The notes: generated by a model not told the origin, from the letters alone. Shown: positions 37,557 to 49,429, numbered from the stretch's first letter. The stretch is 64,000 bases of DNA from Cephalopachus bancanus (GCA_027257055.1 JAPVLO010000039.1:3874501-3938500), one strand, 5' to 3'. A program made the numbers and translations.

Positions 37557-38478
37557 GTTCCATTCCATTTCAATCCACTCCATCCCTCCATCCCAGTCCA
37601 GTCAACTCCATCCTGGTCCAGCCCACTCCATTCCAGTCCTGTCAATTCCATCCTGGTATAGCCCACTCCATTTCAGTCCAGTCCAGTCTAGTCCAATCTA
37701 TTCAAGTCCAATCAACTTCACCCTGCTCCAACCCACTCCATTCCCCCTCCAGCCCAGTCTTCTCCAACTCAATCCTGTCAACTCCACCCTACTCCAGCCT
37801 ACTCTACTCCATCCTAGTCCAACCCACTCCTTTCCAGCCTAGTCCAGTCCATCCCAATCCAGCCAACTCCATCCCAGTTCAGTCAATTCCATCCAGTCCA
37901 GTTCACTTCATTCCAGTCCATTCCAGTCTACTTCATTCCAGTCTAATCAACTCTATCCCAGTCCAACCCACTCCATTCCAGGTCAGTCTAGTCCAGTCCA
38001 CCCCATTCCAGTTCAGTCATCTCCATTCCAGTCCAGCCCACTCTATTCCATTCCAGTCCACTCCATCCCTGTCCAGCCTACTCCATTCCATTTCAATCTG
38101 GTTCACTTCATTCAAGTTCAGTCAACGCCATTCCAATCCAGTCCACTCCATTCCAATCCAGTCAACTTCATCTCCATCTAGCCCACTCCATTTCAGTCCA
38201 GTCCAGTCCACTCCATCCCAATCCAGTCAACACCATCCTAGTCCAGTCCACTTCATTCCAGGCCAGTCCAGTCCACTTCATTCCATTCTAGTCCAGTCTA
38301 CTCTATCAGTCCAGTCTACTCTATTCCAGTCCAGTCCAATCCACTTCAGTACAGTCCACTCCATTCTATTCCATTCCATTTCACTCTACTCTATACCACT
38401 CCCTTTCATTTTACTCAACTCCAACCCACTCCATTCCAGTCAAGTCAACACTATCCCAATCCAGCCCACTCCATTCCA
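37557..38478 (+). repeat. Degenerate TCCAN pentamer satellite, about 920 bases
   Basis: Almost the whole block is built of five-base units TCCAG, TCCAC, TCCAT and TCCAA, with sporadic indels and T-for-C changes, often in higher-order runs like tccattccagtccagtccac. TCCAT is a rotation of CATTC, the unit of human satellites II and III. At least 15 CATTCC words occur. There are no flanking transposon ends. Edges are sharp at both sides. The 95-codon frame at 37555-37842 is only this repeat translated. Confidence 0.95.
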
Positions 38479-38615
38479 TGATTTAGGCCTTTCCCTGTTT
38501 GAATTGCAGCTGTGCTACTAGGCAAGTTTTTCAATCTTTGGAAAAGTATATCTTTACCAACCACTCATGTGATAACTATGAGGACATTGACCATCCACCC
38601 AATATCAGGTATTTT
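38479..38615. other. Unique flank of the satellite
   Basis: No repeat was recognised between the satellite and the next MIR. Confidence 0.45.
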
Positions 38616-38619
38616 GATC

Positions 38620-38790
38620 AGCATTTTGAACATTCCCTCCCCTTTAATATCCAGAAAGCCCTCAGGTGTGCACATGTGAACATCTTCATTATGCAGATGA
38701 GGAAACTGGCACCCACAGTGATTCAGTTATCTGCACCCAGTCACAAGTCTAATAGCTCACAGGCACTTGATCTGAACCCAGGAATTTTCT
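38620..38790 (-). mobile_element. MIR SINE
   Basis: The words ttatgcagatgaggaaactg and cttgatctgaacccagg are MIR reverse complement. Confidence 0.8.
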
Positions 38791-40055
38791 TGGATATTAA
38801 AGCAAAAGTTCTCCCTGCAAGATCTCCAAGGACAGCATTTCCGAAGGACTCAGTCAAATCCAGGTAGATGTGCAGGGAGGGAAGGGGAGCCACAGCCCCT
38901 ATGTAGTAAGCCAAGGAACTAAAATATCTGAAAACCCAGCAGCAACATTTTGGGGTCATCTGTGTGTCATCCGGATCCGATGGAGGCAGTGGGTCATGAA
39001 ACTTCTCTGTACTCAGGGAGAGAGGCGGGTAGAAAGTAATCTGGAACATCCATAAACCAAAGTCGTCTCTGTCCAGCAATGACAAAGAAAAGCATGTTTA
39101 ATCCTGTGGCAATACATCAACTGTCATGGACCACAGGCTGCATATAAAGTGCAGCATTATTTTCAATGGGAGAACTTTCCCTCAGCACGACAGATTTTTG
39201 CAGAGGCAATGGGTATCTAGGACCAAGAGCCTGCAGATTTATGATGGCGACTGACTACCAGAATTGGAAATTTCAAATGCCATTTCTCACTAAGGTAAAA
39301 GGATTGTTTTAAAAGGGCCATGGGCAGAGATGTTGAAAGGGGAAATGGACTTATTTTCATCAGACATTTTTAAATCGTCCCTTCCCTCATGCTTTTGTCT
39401 CTCCAAGGCCTCCCTCCCTTGCCCCCATCCCCAGATGCTCTGAAGGAAAACACATCAAGTGCATCAGGCAGGCAAATTTGCAGAAGGCAAGTCTGCGGTA
39501 CAGAGAAAAAAAAAGATATTTTACCTGGTTCTTGCACATGTTTGTTTAAGAGAAGAAAGTGCAAACAGAAGAAAGTACAAACGATATCTACACACGTTGA
39601 CCAGGAAGGCAGCATGTTTCATGGGCTTGGGCTGTGAATTGTGTTGAACTTTAAACTAGACCAGTTATTGAACTCTTCCTGAATGATGGAAAGGGTAAGA
39701 AGAGTACTGAAAAGACCCCAAGCAAAGCATTTGGTGAATGAATCGGGCAAGAGCAAAGGAAGAAGGATAGGATAGGTTTAATTGGATAGTCGGTGACCTG
39801 GATAACAATCTGAATAAATGAACAATGGGTGATCTTCTAAGCTAGGCTTGTATCCAATTTCAGTCAGAGTAATTAATGAAAAATTCATGAACATGCACAC
39901 TTGGAATGCTCAGTTCTGGATTTCCTGTGTGACATAGTAAAATTAAATACTGGATGCCTTGTCAGAAGTAAATAACAATTTTGATTTAGAAAGTGAGTAT
40001 AAGAAAGTCTATGTCTTATTATTCCATGCATCTCATCTAATGTTGTAAATGAACT
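38791..40055. other. Unique sequence, nothing recognised
   Basis: About 1.25 kb without a recognised repeat or gene. Confidence 0.5.
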
Positions 40056-40059
40056 TGGA

Positions 40060-40330
40060 ATCTCATTGATTCATTCATCTCTTCTTTTTATAAATATTCT
40101 TTAAATTCTCCTAGGTTAGTTCAGAAGTGAAGTGCACAAAATATAGTAGGAGAAGATAAGATTGGGAAAAAAAAGAGGAATTGGATCATGGAAGGTATTC
40201 AGTACAATAAAAGTGCGTTGGAGTTGATGTCAGAAGCAATAGGGAGCCACTGAAAGTTTTTGAGTAGAGGAGTAACAACTGTGATTAGAGTACATTCATT
40301 TGGATGTGAGCTATAATATTAATCAGTGGA
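40060..40330 (+). mobile_element. Unnamed ancient dispersed repeat
   Basis: The words caatagggagccactgaaag and tgagtagaggagtaacaact are diagnostic of the same old family. Name uncertain. Confidence 0.5.
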
Positions 40331-41280
40331 TACACACACACAATCAAAAACACACTCACTCAAGAGAAATTTTTGCCATAGACAGATGATAAAATCAAGT
40401 AAGTGATACAGTTCTAAATGGGGTCAAGGTGAATGACAGTGTATCTTTGCTATCATTGTAGCTTCAAGTATAATCATTTCTGGGGCTATTTCAGTTGATT
40501 ATGCAATACAAACAAGAGCACAGTTACAGTGCCTCAGCATTTTCCTTTCTAAATTTCTTTAATGGCCAGCTGGCAGTGGAGAACTGAGTGAACCTAGACA
40601 AAAATGTACAATACTAAGGAGTTTTAAAAATAAATAAAATGTTACAAAAGATGACAGGATGGGCCAATGTGAATCTTATTCAGAAATTCAACATCAAATG
40701 TTGCCGATGCTGTCTTTTAATTCGGATGGTGAAAAGAGAGGTTTGGCCAGCATCCCTGCTGGAAGTGAATTTATTATTCCTTAGACGGAGGGACCATTTT
40801 AATAGATTCAGAAAAGTAAAATACATTTTTAAATGACACATGTGCTTTCTTCTAAATACCCTGAAACTGTATGTTCTTTTCTCAAAGCTCCTAGAAATGT
40901 TGCATCTACTCATGGTAGACAAGGGGATAGGTTATGTTTTGGGGTGTACACATCCTTATCACTTCTCCATTCAACTTTCCCTGCACCCTTTAAGGGGTCC
41001 CCTGCTTCTGGTCTCATGTGTCTTCCATTCAGCTCACACACTGCTCTTAGCAATATCCTCCTAAACTGGAGTTTTTCCAGCAAAGGTGATTTTCTCCCCA
41101 GGGGACATTGGTCAATAGCTGAGGACATCTTGGGTTGCCATAAGGGGGCAGGGCACCACTGGCACCTCACAGGTAGCATTCCTGCTGCTAATAAGCATTC
41201 TCAAATTCACAGGACAGTGCCCCACAACAAAGAATTGTCTGGCTAAAATGTCAACAGGGCTGAGGCTGACATCCTCAAGA
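40331..41280. other. Unique sequence, nothing recognised
   Basis: No repeat was recognised. The frames of 137 codons (plus, 40833-41246) and 89 codons (minus, 40910-41179) overlap each other and have no protein signature. Confidence 0.5.
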
Positions 41281-41284
41281 CTCT

Positions 41285-41700
41285 TCAAACTCTTCAACTG
41301 CAACAGATGCCAAGTTCAAAGCCTGAGACTGGCTTTCAACATCCATATAATCTGGCCTTACCAACTTCTCTGTGTCACTTCCCCTGTGAGCTCTTTGCTC
41401 TTGAATGATCAATGGTTTCAGTCAACCTCAAATACATCTGCCTCTCCCAGCCTCAATCCTCTTACCTTTCCTCTTCACCTTATTATCAGACCATCATTTC
41501 TACCTCACTGCCATATTTATCCCTCCTTCCAGGTCTAATTTAGGCTTCCCTTCTCTGTGGCTCGCTGAAGCTGACATGATTGCTAACTTTACAAGACACT
41601 TAACAGCACGCTCTTCCCCTACTGGCCACCACCGAACCTCATTTGTATGATGAGATGCCCTCCAAATCACCATTTATTCACTCATCTAACACACTAGTCT
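41285..41700 (+). mobile_element. L2 LINE fragment
   Basis: The words aacatccatataatctggcc (41339) and acctttcctcttcacct suggest the L2 3' region. Divergence is high. Confidence 0.55.
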
Positions 41701-42540
41701 GACCACGGAACCGGTTCACACCAACGTGCATCTCTTCCACCCTCCTTCTGCCCTCTGCCTTGTCATCTCTTGGCCTAGCAAAACACGAGTCATCCTTCCA
41801 CATCTTGCCAGCCATATCTAGACCATGAAGGAAGTAGCCCTGAACAAACTTGGGCATGGCTGCATCTCAGGCACCCAGAGTTTTTCTATGACTAGGAGTG
41901 CAAGAGCTGAGGCATGGTCTTTATAGTGTGACTCTGACAGGCAGAAGTCATAGCACGAGGAGTGATTAAAATAAAAGTATTGATACGGAAATGTCTCCAG
42001 GCTCTACCCATCTCCCTGACTAATAAACAGATTTGTTATTCTGCTTATCTTCCTCCCCAGCCTGCTGATGTGTCAGTCAGGCCCCCGGACACAATTGATG
42101 CTGAACTTTGAGAATGACAGGAGAGGAAGGGGTGGGAGAGATGGAAGGAAGAAGGAGAAGAGGAATAGGAGGAATTACTGAGAAAGGCCAAAACCAGATA
42201 TATATTAATAATAATGTGGAAATAAAGAGAGAGGAGCTGAATGGGCTGAGGGTGTCTAGTGGGGGCAAGGGTGTAAGCCAGTAAAAGACTGTGGCAATGT
42301 ATAAACACCAGAGAATGGAGAAGAAGAGAGAACATGAGAAGCATTGCTTAAAATTGTGAACTGAATTTCCTTTAATATATCTTAGGAGAAAGCATAAATT
42401 GTATTAAAATTATTTTAATTTTAAAAGACTATTATAACATTTTTAATAGCTCCTCTCCATTGAATGGAGTTTCATAAGGAAACTGGATTACATCAGTTAA
42501 GAGTTTATGAGGTTTGTAGAGATATTAAAATGTCCTCCTT
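41701..42540. other. Unique sequence
   Basis: A GA-rich patch lies at 42118-42170. Nothing else was recognised. Confidence 0.5.
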
Positions 42541-42544
42541 CTGT

Positions 42545-42675
42545 GGCAAAAGAAACCATAGTTCAGAATAGTTCGTCATCTTGCCCAAGATCATACAACC
42601 TTGGGATCAAGCTTCACACTCAGCCATGATGATCACCAAGCCTATCCCCTTAAGCACTCCCTTACTCTGCCTTTC
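42545..42675 (-). mobile_element. MIR SINE fragment
   Basis: The words catcttgcccaagatcatac and cttcacactcagccatgatg are MIR reverse complement. Confidence 0.7.
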
Positions 42676-43500
42676 AAAATAAAGGATTTAATTTCACATC
42701 AGCTTTTAACGATCCAGAAAGATCATATTTCCAGTCATGGGGCTGTATATTAACTTTTAGTGATGACTTCCATAATTTTGATAGAAACAATCCCTGATTT
42801 AGAAAGATGTTTAGATTGTTGATAAACAATCGCTTAACAGAGAGATAAAGTTTCTCTTTTAACAGAATACATCTGTTTAGCTCATATATGCCCAAGCTCA
42901 CGGTATTGTAAGCTACATGGGCAGTGATGACACACAATAGCTTCACTTCAAGAGCAGATATTCAATACATGCCATTGATGAGGGTGCTCATAAATGCTCA
43001 GGGCCACGAACCTCCATCAAGGAAGGCAACCGAACATTCTCACTGGGATTCCTTTATTCTGAGCTTCTCTTTCCTTTTTGTCACACAGGTTGTATCAGAG
43101 AGAGCTAAAGGCCCCTGGTGTATGTTTGTCACGGAACCTTTGTTCCCTTGTTCTTTATGAGAGTTTTGTCCTACTCAGAATTGAGGAGAAAAATAACCCA
43201 TTTATATTCTCTGCACAACTCTCTTTGGTTTTATTCCAATTGCTATTGTGACAGGACTGCTCCAAAGAGGAATATCAATGTACGCAAGGAGTTAAGTGCA
43301 GCACCAGAGCGTTAGATGCCATGAGCTGGACCGATGGCCCAGGAACAAGAGAGAGCACAGTTTCAAATGGAAATTGACATAAACATGGATATAGGGGTAT
43401 ATTATACATGTGTATGTGTCTATGTGTATACACATATCTGTCTCCATCTTTTAATCTATCTATTATCTGCCTTCAATCACCCATCAAGCTTTGACTGAGA
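42676..43500. other. Unique sequence, nothing recognised
   Basis: No gene was recognised. A TATG/TGTATA patch lies at 43403-43440. Confidence 0.5.
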
Positions 43501-43502
43501 CA

Positions 43503-43770
43503 AAATAGCATGGTTAAGAGTGAAAAGGTAAAGACTCAGAGAAGCCAGATTTGGGTCCTGGCATAACTGCTACATAAGTGACTTTGGAAGTTGAGCCTCA
43601 GGCTTCTCATCAGAGTCACAGGCATCACAATAATGGTGCCTACCTCAAAGCTCTGCTGTGAGTTCTCCATGAGTTAGTGCATGCAAATTGTGCAGCCCAC
43701 TGCCCATGTCAAAGCAGCTGCTACATCAGTGATAGACCGGATTGCTTTACAAGTGCTAAATGAATGCTGA
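43503..43770 (+). mobile_element. MIR SINE, near full length
   Basis: The words agcatggttaagagtgaaa, gaagccagatttgggtcct and ggtgcctacctcaaagctc are MIR in order. Confidence 0.9.
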
Positions 43771-43864
43771 CGATGAAAGATGGATCTGACAGGTGGATAT
43801 AAATTTTATTGCTCTTAATAACTTTTTAATGGAAATAGCTAATGTTGAACTCTTTTGAGAAAAA

Positions 43865-43923
43865 ATAGGATTTGATGTTAGATGAGACCTCGGTTCAAAT
43901 CCCAGCTTTGTCATTTATTAGAG

Positions 43924-43963
<40 letters not shown>

Positions 43964-44089
43964 TAGAGACAGAACTAAATACATATATAGAAAAAGAAAG
44001 AGAGGTGACATGGTCACGTCCTTTCAACAATCAGATTAGTGCTTCTTAGATGAGACCTCAGTTCAAATACCAGCTTTGTCATTTAATAG

Positions 44090-44137
<48 letters not shown>

Positions 44138-44263
44138 GAGACAGAGATAAATACATATATAGAAAGAGAAAGAGAGGTGGCATGGTCATGTCCTTGCACC
44201 AATCAAAGATCAGTGCTTCTTAGATGAGACCTCAGTTCAAATCCCAGCTTTGTCATTTATTAG

Positions 44264-44319
<56 letters not shown>

Positions 44320-44515
44320 GAGATAAATACATACATAGAGAAAGAAAGGTGACATGGTCATGTCCTTTCAACAATCAGAGATCAGTGCTTCTATCTGTGA
44401 ATGTAGATAATAGCAGTACCTATCTCACACGGATATCATGAAGAATGCATTATATACATAAGCAGTCCAGTATATCACTTAGCAAATGGCAAGCACACAA
44501 TGAATTGCTGTTCTT
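43865..44515 (+). mobile_element. MIR SINE expanded by internal triplication
   Basis: MIR wording occurs before the block (tcaaatcccagctttgtcat) and after it (gcagtacctatctcacacgg, tgaagaatgcattatata). Between them are three tandem copies with GT tracts. The GT tract sits where MIR has its tgtgtgac word, which probably seeded it. Confidence 0.75.
43878..44392 (+). repeat. Three tandem 168-174 base units, each with a GT microsatellite
   Basis: Units start at 43878, 44046 and 44220, each with ttagatgagacct. Each has a GT tract (about 43926-43963, 44093-44135, 44266-44318), then tacatatatagaaa-type and gacatggtcatgtccttt-type words, then agtgcttct. Units two and three are a little closer to each other than to unit one. 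Confidence 0.95.
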
Positions 44516-44519
44516 GAGC

Positions 44520-45060
44520 AATCCTTTCTGGTATTAGCTGTCTAGATGGGCTGTGTCTACCCTTTCCATTCACACCCATCTAACAGCACCATGTCTAGAA
44601 TGTTGTTCTCAGGACTGTTTGCTAATTCTCCTCACAGAATTTAAATCTTCTAGGCTACCTCATCTGCTGCTCCATGCTAATTATGTACTTATCTTGTTTG
44701 AATATCTGTTGCAAATTTACAAAGCCACTGTTGTCCTTCTGGCTTCTGGCTGTACAGTCAGGAATGGAAGTTTACCAAAAACAAAACAAAACAATCCCCC
44801 TCCCAAAAATACCTTGGCATGGAAAAGAAAGCAAACCAAGAGCATCCTATCATATCCTGTTCTCTTGGCCAACTGGGTTTTTGGAATTTCTTCAGGCCAA
44901 CTTCCCCACTCAAATACAGGACTAAACAGATCCACACACATTACCTCGCCATGATGTTCATTGCAAAACTCCACTTTAATAAAAGTCTAGAAGTTGCTTT
45001 TTCTACCATAGTGTCAAGTGTCCCAAACACACTAATAAAAAGTATCTAACTTTTTGGTTC
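44520..45060. other. Unique sequence, nothing recognised
   Basis: The 133-codon plus frame at 44553-44954 has no recognisable signature and overlaps frames on both strands. Confidence 0.45.
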
Positions 45061-45064
45061 TCAT

Positions 45065-45400
45065 GCTGCTGTAATTAAAATAAAGCAAGGGTCTTTGAGA
45101 AAAGCCTGAGTTCAATTACCCCCTTTTATCGACCCCACCATATACTGTCTATATGTCTTTTGACAGGTAACTTAACCTTTCTGAAATCCTTGCAACAGGA
45201 GGATAATAATGGCATCTATGCCATAGGAATGGCCTCCACCTGGTTCAATATCAAATGCTCCAATCAGATCCTTATCCATGTGACTCTCACCCTCTAGGGT
45301 TGGAATTACTGCTTTTGGGGTTGTCTTCAAAATTAAATGAGTCAATATTTGTCAGCAGCTAGAATAGCACCTGACACAGTAAATGACAAATAAATGTTTA
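45065..45400 (+). mobile_element. MIR SINE with an internal insertion
   Basis: The words gacaggtaacttaaccttt (45162) and gaatagcacctgacacagta (45362) are MIR. About 100 unrelated bases (45225-45325) separate its halves. Confidence 0.7.
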
Positions 45401-45446
45401 TTGCTGTTGTTGTTGTTATTATTATTACTATTATTATTATTATTTT
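45401..45446 (+). repeat. (TTG)n and (TTA)n microsatellite
   Basis: A compound TTG/TTA tract at the end of a MIR, where the MIR tail normally has ttattatt. Confidence 0.9.
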
Positions 45447-46575
45447 AGGACTATTGTGAGAATGGAAAGTGATCATCAAAGTTAAGGACTGAGCACAATG
45501 ACTAGATCATGTGACACTCATTAAGTGATAGGTGTTGTTTGCAAACCTCACCAGTTCCACTGTGAATGACAGCAAGCTGGTCCCGACCATCTTACACTTC
45601 CCACTCTATCTCAAATGTCATAAGGACATCAAATTGGATGTAAAAACACAAAATCGGGTATCATTCAATTATCTACACTAATGGAAGGGTTCAGAGTCAA
45701 GGACAATCAACCAGGATGTATAATCCAAAAACTACTTTCACTTGGTCATGAAATACCTTGTCAGTTCACATTCAAATATACTACGTCTGCCATTTGGGGG
45801 ATTAATTTCCAACAAAATAATGAACCCACATAAGACAGGCCTGATTCAAGCTGGGAAGTGCCCTGGTTCTCTGGTCTGTTTCCTCTCTGCAACATACTCC
45901 ATGCTGAGAACAGCCAGCAGGTTTCCTTGACTGGTGCAGAGAACCAATCTAAACAGGGTTGACCCCTCTCAAATCTTCCCAGAGCATAAAGAGGCCTGGG
46001 TTTCAAAGCCTTCTCCTGCATGAAAATTAACTAGGGCTCCTGGTTGACATGCCACAGATAAGGAGTTAAGGGAACATCTTCCTGCAGAAAATACATTGCT
46101 GAGCCATGCACGCCTCTGCTCTACCCAGAACCAGAGCCTTGCTCCTTTTCTTTGACAGAAAGATGATCTAGAATCTCGTCTCCTCATCACAAACACCGCA
46201 AATCCAAGAGGAATGACTCTCCTATTCATGAAGTAGATCATTTGATGTTCTAATAACATGGACTTACAAAATTAAACATTGTCATGATCACTGTAGTGCC
46301 TGTATTTGCCCATTAAACACATATTAAGCACCTATTTAAGAATTTCACATTGGATGAGGATGAGTGTATGAAGAAAACGATTGGAAAGGAAGAAAAATAG
46401 TCTCCAACCCTATGATCTAGTGAAAACAAATACCCATTGCCGCTGTCAGATGAATGGAATAAGGTGAGCAGGGTGGTGAGAACACATAGCTAGACCACCA
46501 GGCTTTGTCTGATTGAGGCTGGTCTGGCCCTGCCATGTCCTGGTTTAATTTAACATCAACTCTTGACTGGTCAAA
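45447..46575. other. Unique sequence, nothing recognised
   Basis: About 1.1 kb. The minus frames at 45761-46021 and 46 kb are short and unlike known proteins. Confidence 0.5.
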
Positions 46576-46579
46576 TGCA

Positions 46580-47490
46580 AGAGCCTCCTTTTGGCCTTTC
46601 TGTTGTACCTACAAGCCATTTCCTGCTCCATAACCGGAGTGATCTTAAAATGTGAAAATGATCATCAGGCCACTCTCCAAGTCTCCCAATGGCTTCCCAT
46701 TATTTTAAGAATAAAGCCACGGCCGGGCTCGGTGGCTCAGCCTGTAATCCCGCACCTTTGGGAGGCTGAGGTGAGTGAATTGCCTGAGCTCGCGGGTTCG
46801 ACACCCGCCTGGGCAGCGAGACCTCATCTCTACAACAAATCAAAAAATCAGCCAGGTGTGGTAGCGCACACCTGTAATTCCGGCTACTCGGAAGGCTGAG
46901 GTGGAAGGATCGCCGGAGCCCAGCAGGCCGAGGCTGCGGTGGCCGGGAGCAGCCACTGTACTCCAGTCTGGGCGACAGAGTGAGACTCCAACTCAAAAAA
47001 AAAAAAAAAAGAATAAAGCCATGGCCTTAGGAGGCATAGAAGCCCAGGCCTGATCACACCCTTGCCTGCATGCCTCTCTTCCATGTAGGACACTTGCTCC
47101 TACCTCTCACTGCCTTCCAGAAACACTGGTTCCTTTTGGCTCCTCTAAAACACCAATTTCTTTTTTTTTTTCCCCTTGCTCTCAGAACCAATGCACTTTC
47201 TGTTTCCTTCCACTGGGATGGTTGTCCCATTGAAGGCCACTCATTTGATCTTAGTCCAAATGCTACCCCCTCATAGAGGGCTTTCCTAACAACCTCAAGT
47301 AGGGGACAACGAGTGGGAGGTGAATTAATCCCAATTGAGTGCCCTTCACAGCACTCTCAAAATATAGAATGATTGACTTTAATTTGCTGACTTATTTCTT
47401 TCTGTGAACATAGGCTCATGGCGGCAGATGATGGCTGTGTCATTCACCACTGCACCTTTAGTGCCTGATACATTTATCATAAGATGTAAA
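46580..47490 (+). mobile_element. L2 LINE, 3' part, split by an Alu
   Basis: The words ctcccaatggcttcccatta (46683) and ggcctgatcacacccttgcc (47047) are collinear L2 wording on the two sides of an Alu. The L2 tail follows near 47430-47480 (tttagtgcctgatac). Confidence 0.8.
46720..47008 (+). mobile_element. Lineage-specific Alu in the L2
   Basis: Full length, with perfect 13-base target-site duplication aagaataaagcca (46707-46719 and 47009-47021). The left-arm stem gcggg/cccgc is intact around loop ttcgaca (46792-46808). Confidence 0.96.
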
Positions 47491-47504
47491 TAATATAAGG
47501 AAAC

Positions 47505-47700
47505 GTTGGCTAAGCCCTCACTTTGTGTCAGGTACTCTTCTAAGCTCTTTTCATGTGTCAGTTCATTTAATCTTTGCAGTTAATGGGTATGGCTATGGAT
47601 GTGAAGACAGCTACAGTGAGGTTAAACAACATGCACACTGGTTGTGTGACTTATACTTGACAGAGGCTAAATTTAAACCTTGGAAGCCCAGTTAAAAAAA
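47505..47700 (-). mobile_element. MIR SINE
   Basis: The words caggtactcttctaagctct and agtgaggttaaacaacatg are MIR reverse complement. Confidence 0.8.
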
Positions 47701-47777
47701 TCCATGTCCTTTACCTCCATATTAAATCACCTTTCAATCACAACCATCTTTATTTTTTCAATTAAAATAAAATAACC

Positions 47778-48042
47778 AGCCAGGCTCGGTGGATCAGCCT
47801 GTAATCCCGCACCTTTGGGAGTGGATTGTCTGAGCCCGCGGGTTCGAGACCCGCCAGGGCAGCGAGACCTCATCTCTACAATAAATCAAAAAATCAGCTG
47901 GGCGTGGTAGCGCATGCCTGTAATTCCAGTTACTTGGAAGGCTGAGGCGGAAGGATCGCCGGAGCCCAGCAGGTCGAGGCTGCGGTGGCTGGGAGCGGCC
48001 ACTGCACTCCAGTCTGGGCGACAGAGTGAGACTCCAACTCAA
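47778..48042 (+). mobile_element. Lineage-specific Alu with small deletion
   Basis: It lacks about 11 bases after cctttgggag in the left arm. The stem gcggg/cccgc with loop ttcgaga is intact (47838-47854). The tail has grown into an AAATA/AAAAT tract. The target-site duplication is of the form attaaaataaaataacc, present on the left (47761-47777) and, inside the expanded tail, on the right. Confidence 0.93.
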
Positions 48043-48083
48043 AAGAAAAAATAAATAAATTAAAATAAAATAAAATAAAATAA
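48043..48083 (+). repeat. (AAATA)n-type tail microsatellite
   Basis: AAAT and TAAAA units extending the Alu tail. Confidence 0.9.
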
Positions 48084-48085
48084 CC

Positions 48086-48880
48086 TACCTCAAAGACCCT
48101 GGAGGAAGTTTGTTCAGTAGAACTCTACCCATTGCATCCTTCTGGGATCTTCCCCCTTCCCTCTTGACCTCATCTCCCATTGCAATGAACATGCTGCCCT
48201 CTCCTTTCAGAATACACTCTACCACATCACTTTTAGCAGCTGTGACTACATAAAACTTATTTATACCCATGTCCCATGGCTAAAAGAGATCTTTTGGCAG
48301 CCCACAACCCTGTCCAAAGAGTATATACATCACCAGCAGACAGGCTGTGAAATAGACTGTGTTGATTTAACTAGAAATGCCTATTATCCAAAAGCAAAGA
48401 AAACCCAAGGCCACCTCTGCCTTCTTCCATCTTGCTTCTACCCCCTCCTACCTCCAATCCCATTCTAATTCTGTGCCTCCAATCTTAAATACATTAAAAA
48501 CATAACCTATTCTATTTCCTTTTTTTTTAACTAAACAGGCTCAACTTAAGGTCAGCCTCTTCTGGTACACTGGCTCCTATTATGAAGGGAATAAAAGGGA
48601 GATTGCTTTTAAAAAGAGAGGCTGCTTTTAATGACAGTTTCCGAACAGTGGCCTTTTGTACTTGAAGGGACTGATGATAAAGCTCACTGTCAACTGACAG
48701 TAACATCAATGTCAGAGCACAAAGGGATGGATGTCCCTCAATATGGGATCATCCCAGAGCCATTAACCAGCACTGGTGTGCTCTGCCATCTTGGAGGGTG
48801 GCTGGAGCTCATGACAGTCTGGTTGCTGCTTTCCTCTAAGTGGAGAGAGTGAAGTAAGGCTGGGAACAAAAACGCTCACT
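48086..48880. other. Unique sequence, nothing recognised
   Basis: A short T-rich run lies at 48521-48528. No gene or repeat family was recognised. Confidence 0.5.
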
Positions 48881-48883
48881 CTG

Positions 48884-49045
48884 TTTCTCTCTCGTTCTCC
48901 CTCTCCCTCCCCCTCTCCCTCTCCCTCTCCCTCTCCCTCTCCCTCTCCCTCTCCCTCCCTCTCCCCCTCCCTCTCCCCCTCCCTCTCCCTCTCCCTCTCC
49001 CTCTCCCTCTCCCTCTTCCTGTCCCTCTCCCTGTCCCTCTCCCTG

Positions 49046-49089
<44 letters not shown>
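48884..49089 (+). repeat. Polypyrimidine tract, (CCCTCT)n then (CT)n
   Basis: About 205 bases of almost pure pyrimidine: CCCTCT hexamers with CCCCCTCCCT and CCCTGT variants, then about 19 CT units. The complementary strand is (AGAGGG)n, with many regularly spaced GGG runs. Confidence 0.97.
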
Positions 49090-49107
<18 letters not shown>

Positions 49108-49108
49108 T
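49090..49108 (+). repeat. (CA)n end of the tract
   Basis: About nine CA units directly abut the CT run. Confidence 0.95.
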
Positions 49109-49149
49109 GATGCACACAGGCCTGCACTCCATATCTATAAAGTAATTCA

Positions 49150-49355
49150 ATGTTGTCATGACTTAGGCAAGTATCTTTGCTTCTCTATGCTTCAGGGTTC
49201 TATAGGTCATACAGAGATGATAATACGCTATCCAGTAGGGTTGTTTGGCAGATAAAATGAGATAATTCGTGCACAAAGTTTTGTACAACATCTGCATAGA
49301 CTAAGTATTCAGAATACATGTCGGCTGTTATTATTACTCCTATAATGACTATAGA
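49150..49355 (+). mobile_element. MIR SINE
   Basis: The words gcttcagggttctatagg and ttgtttggcagataaaatga are MIR in order. Confidence 0.75.
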
Positions 49356-49429
49356 ATGGCACAATTTATACCATGCTTTCTCATTCATGACTGAATCGCC
49401 TCTCCCTGATATTTCTGTGGAGACAGGAC

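Noticed and set aside
37555..37842. 95-codon Pro/Ser/His-rich frame
   Set aside because: It is the TCCAN satellite translated. Open frames are expected because the unit rarely makes stops.
43878..44392. CRISPR-like array of direct repeats
   Set aside because: Only three units are present, each about 170 bases with microsatellites and no spacers. This is a tandem duplication in a mammalian MIR.
48763..49107. 114-codon frame of alternating Arg-Glu and Gly-Glu
   Set aside because: It is the polypyrimidine tract translated on the minus strand, not a charged protein gene.
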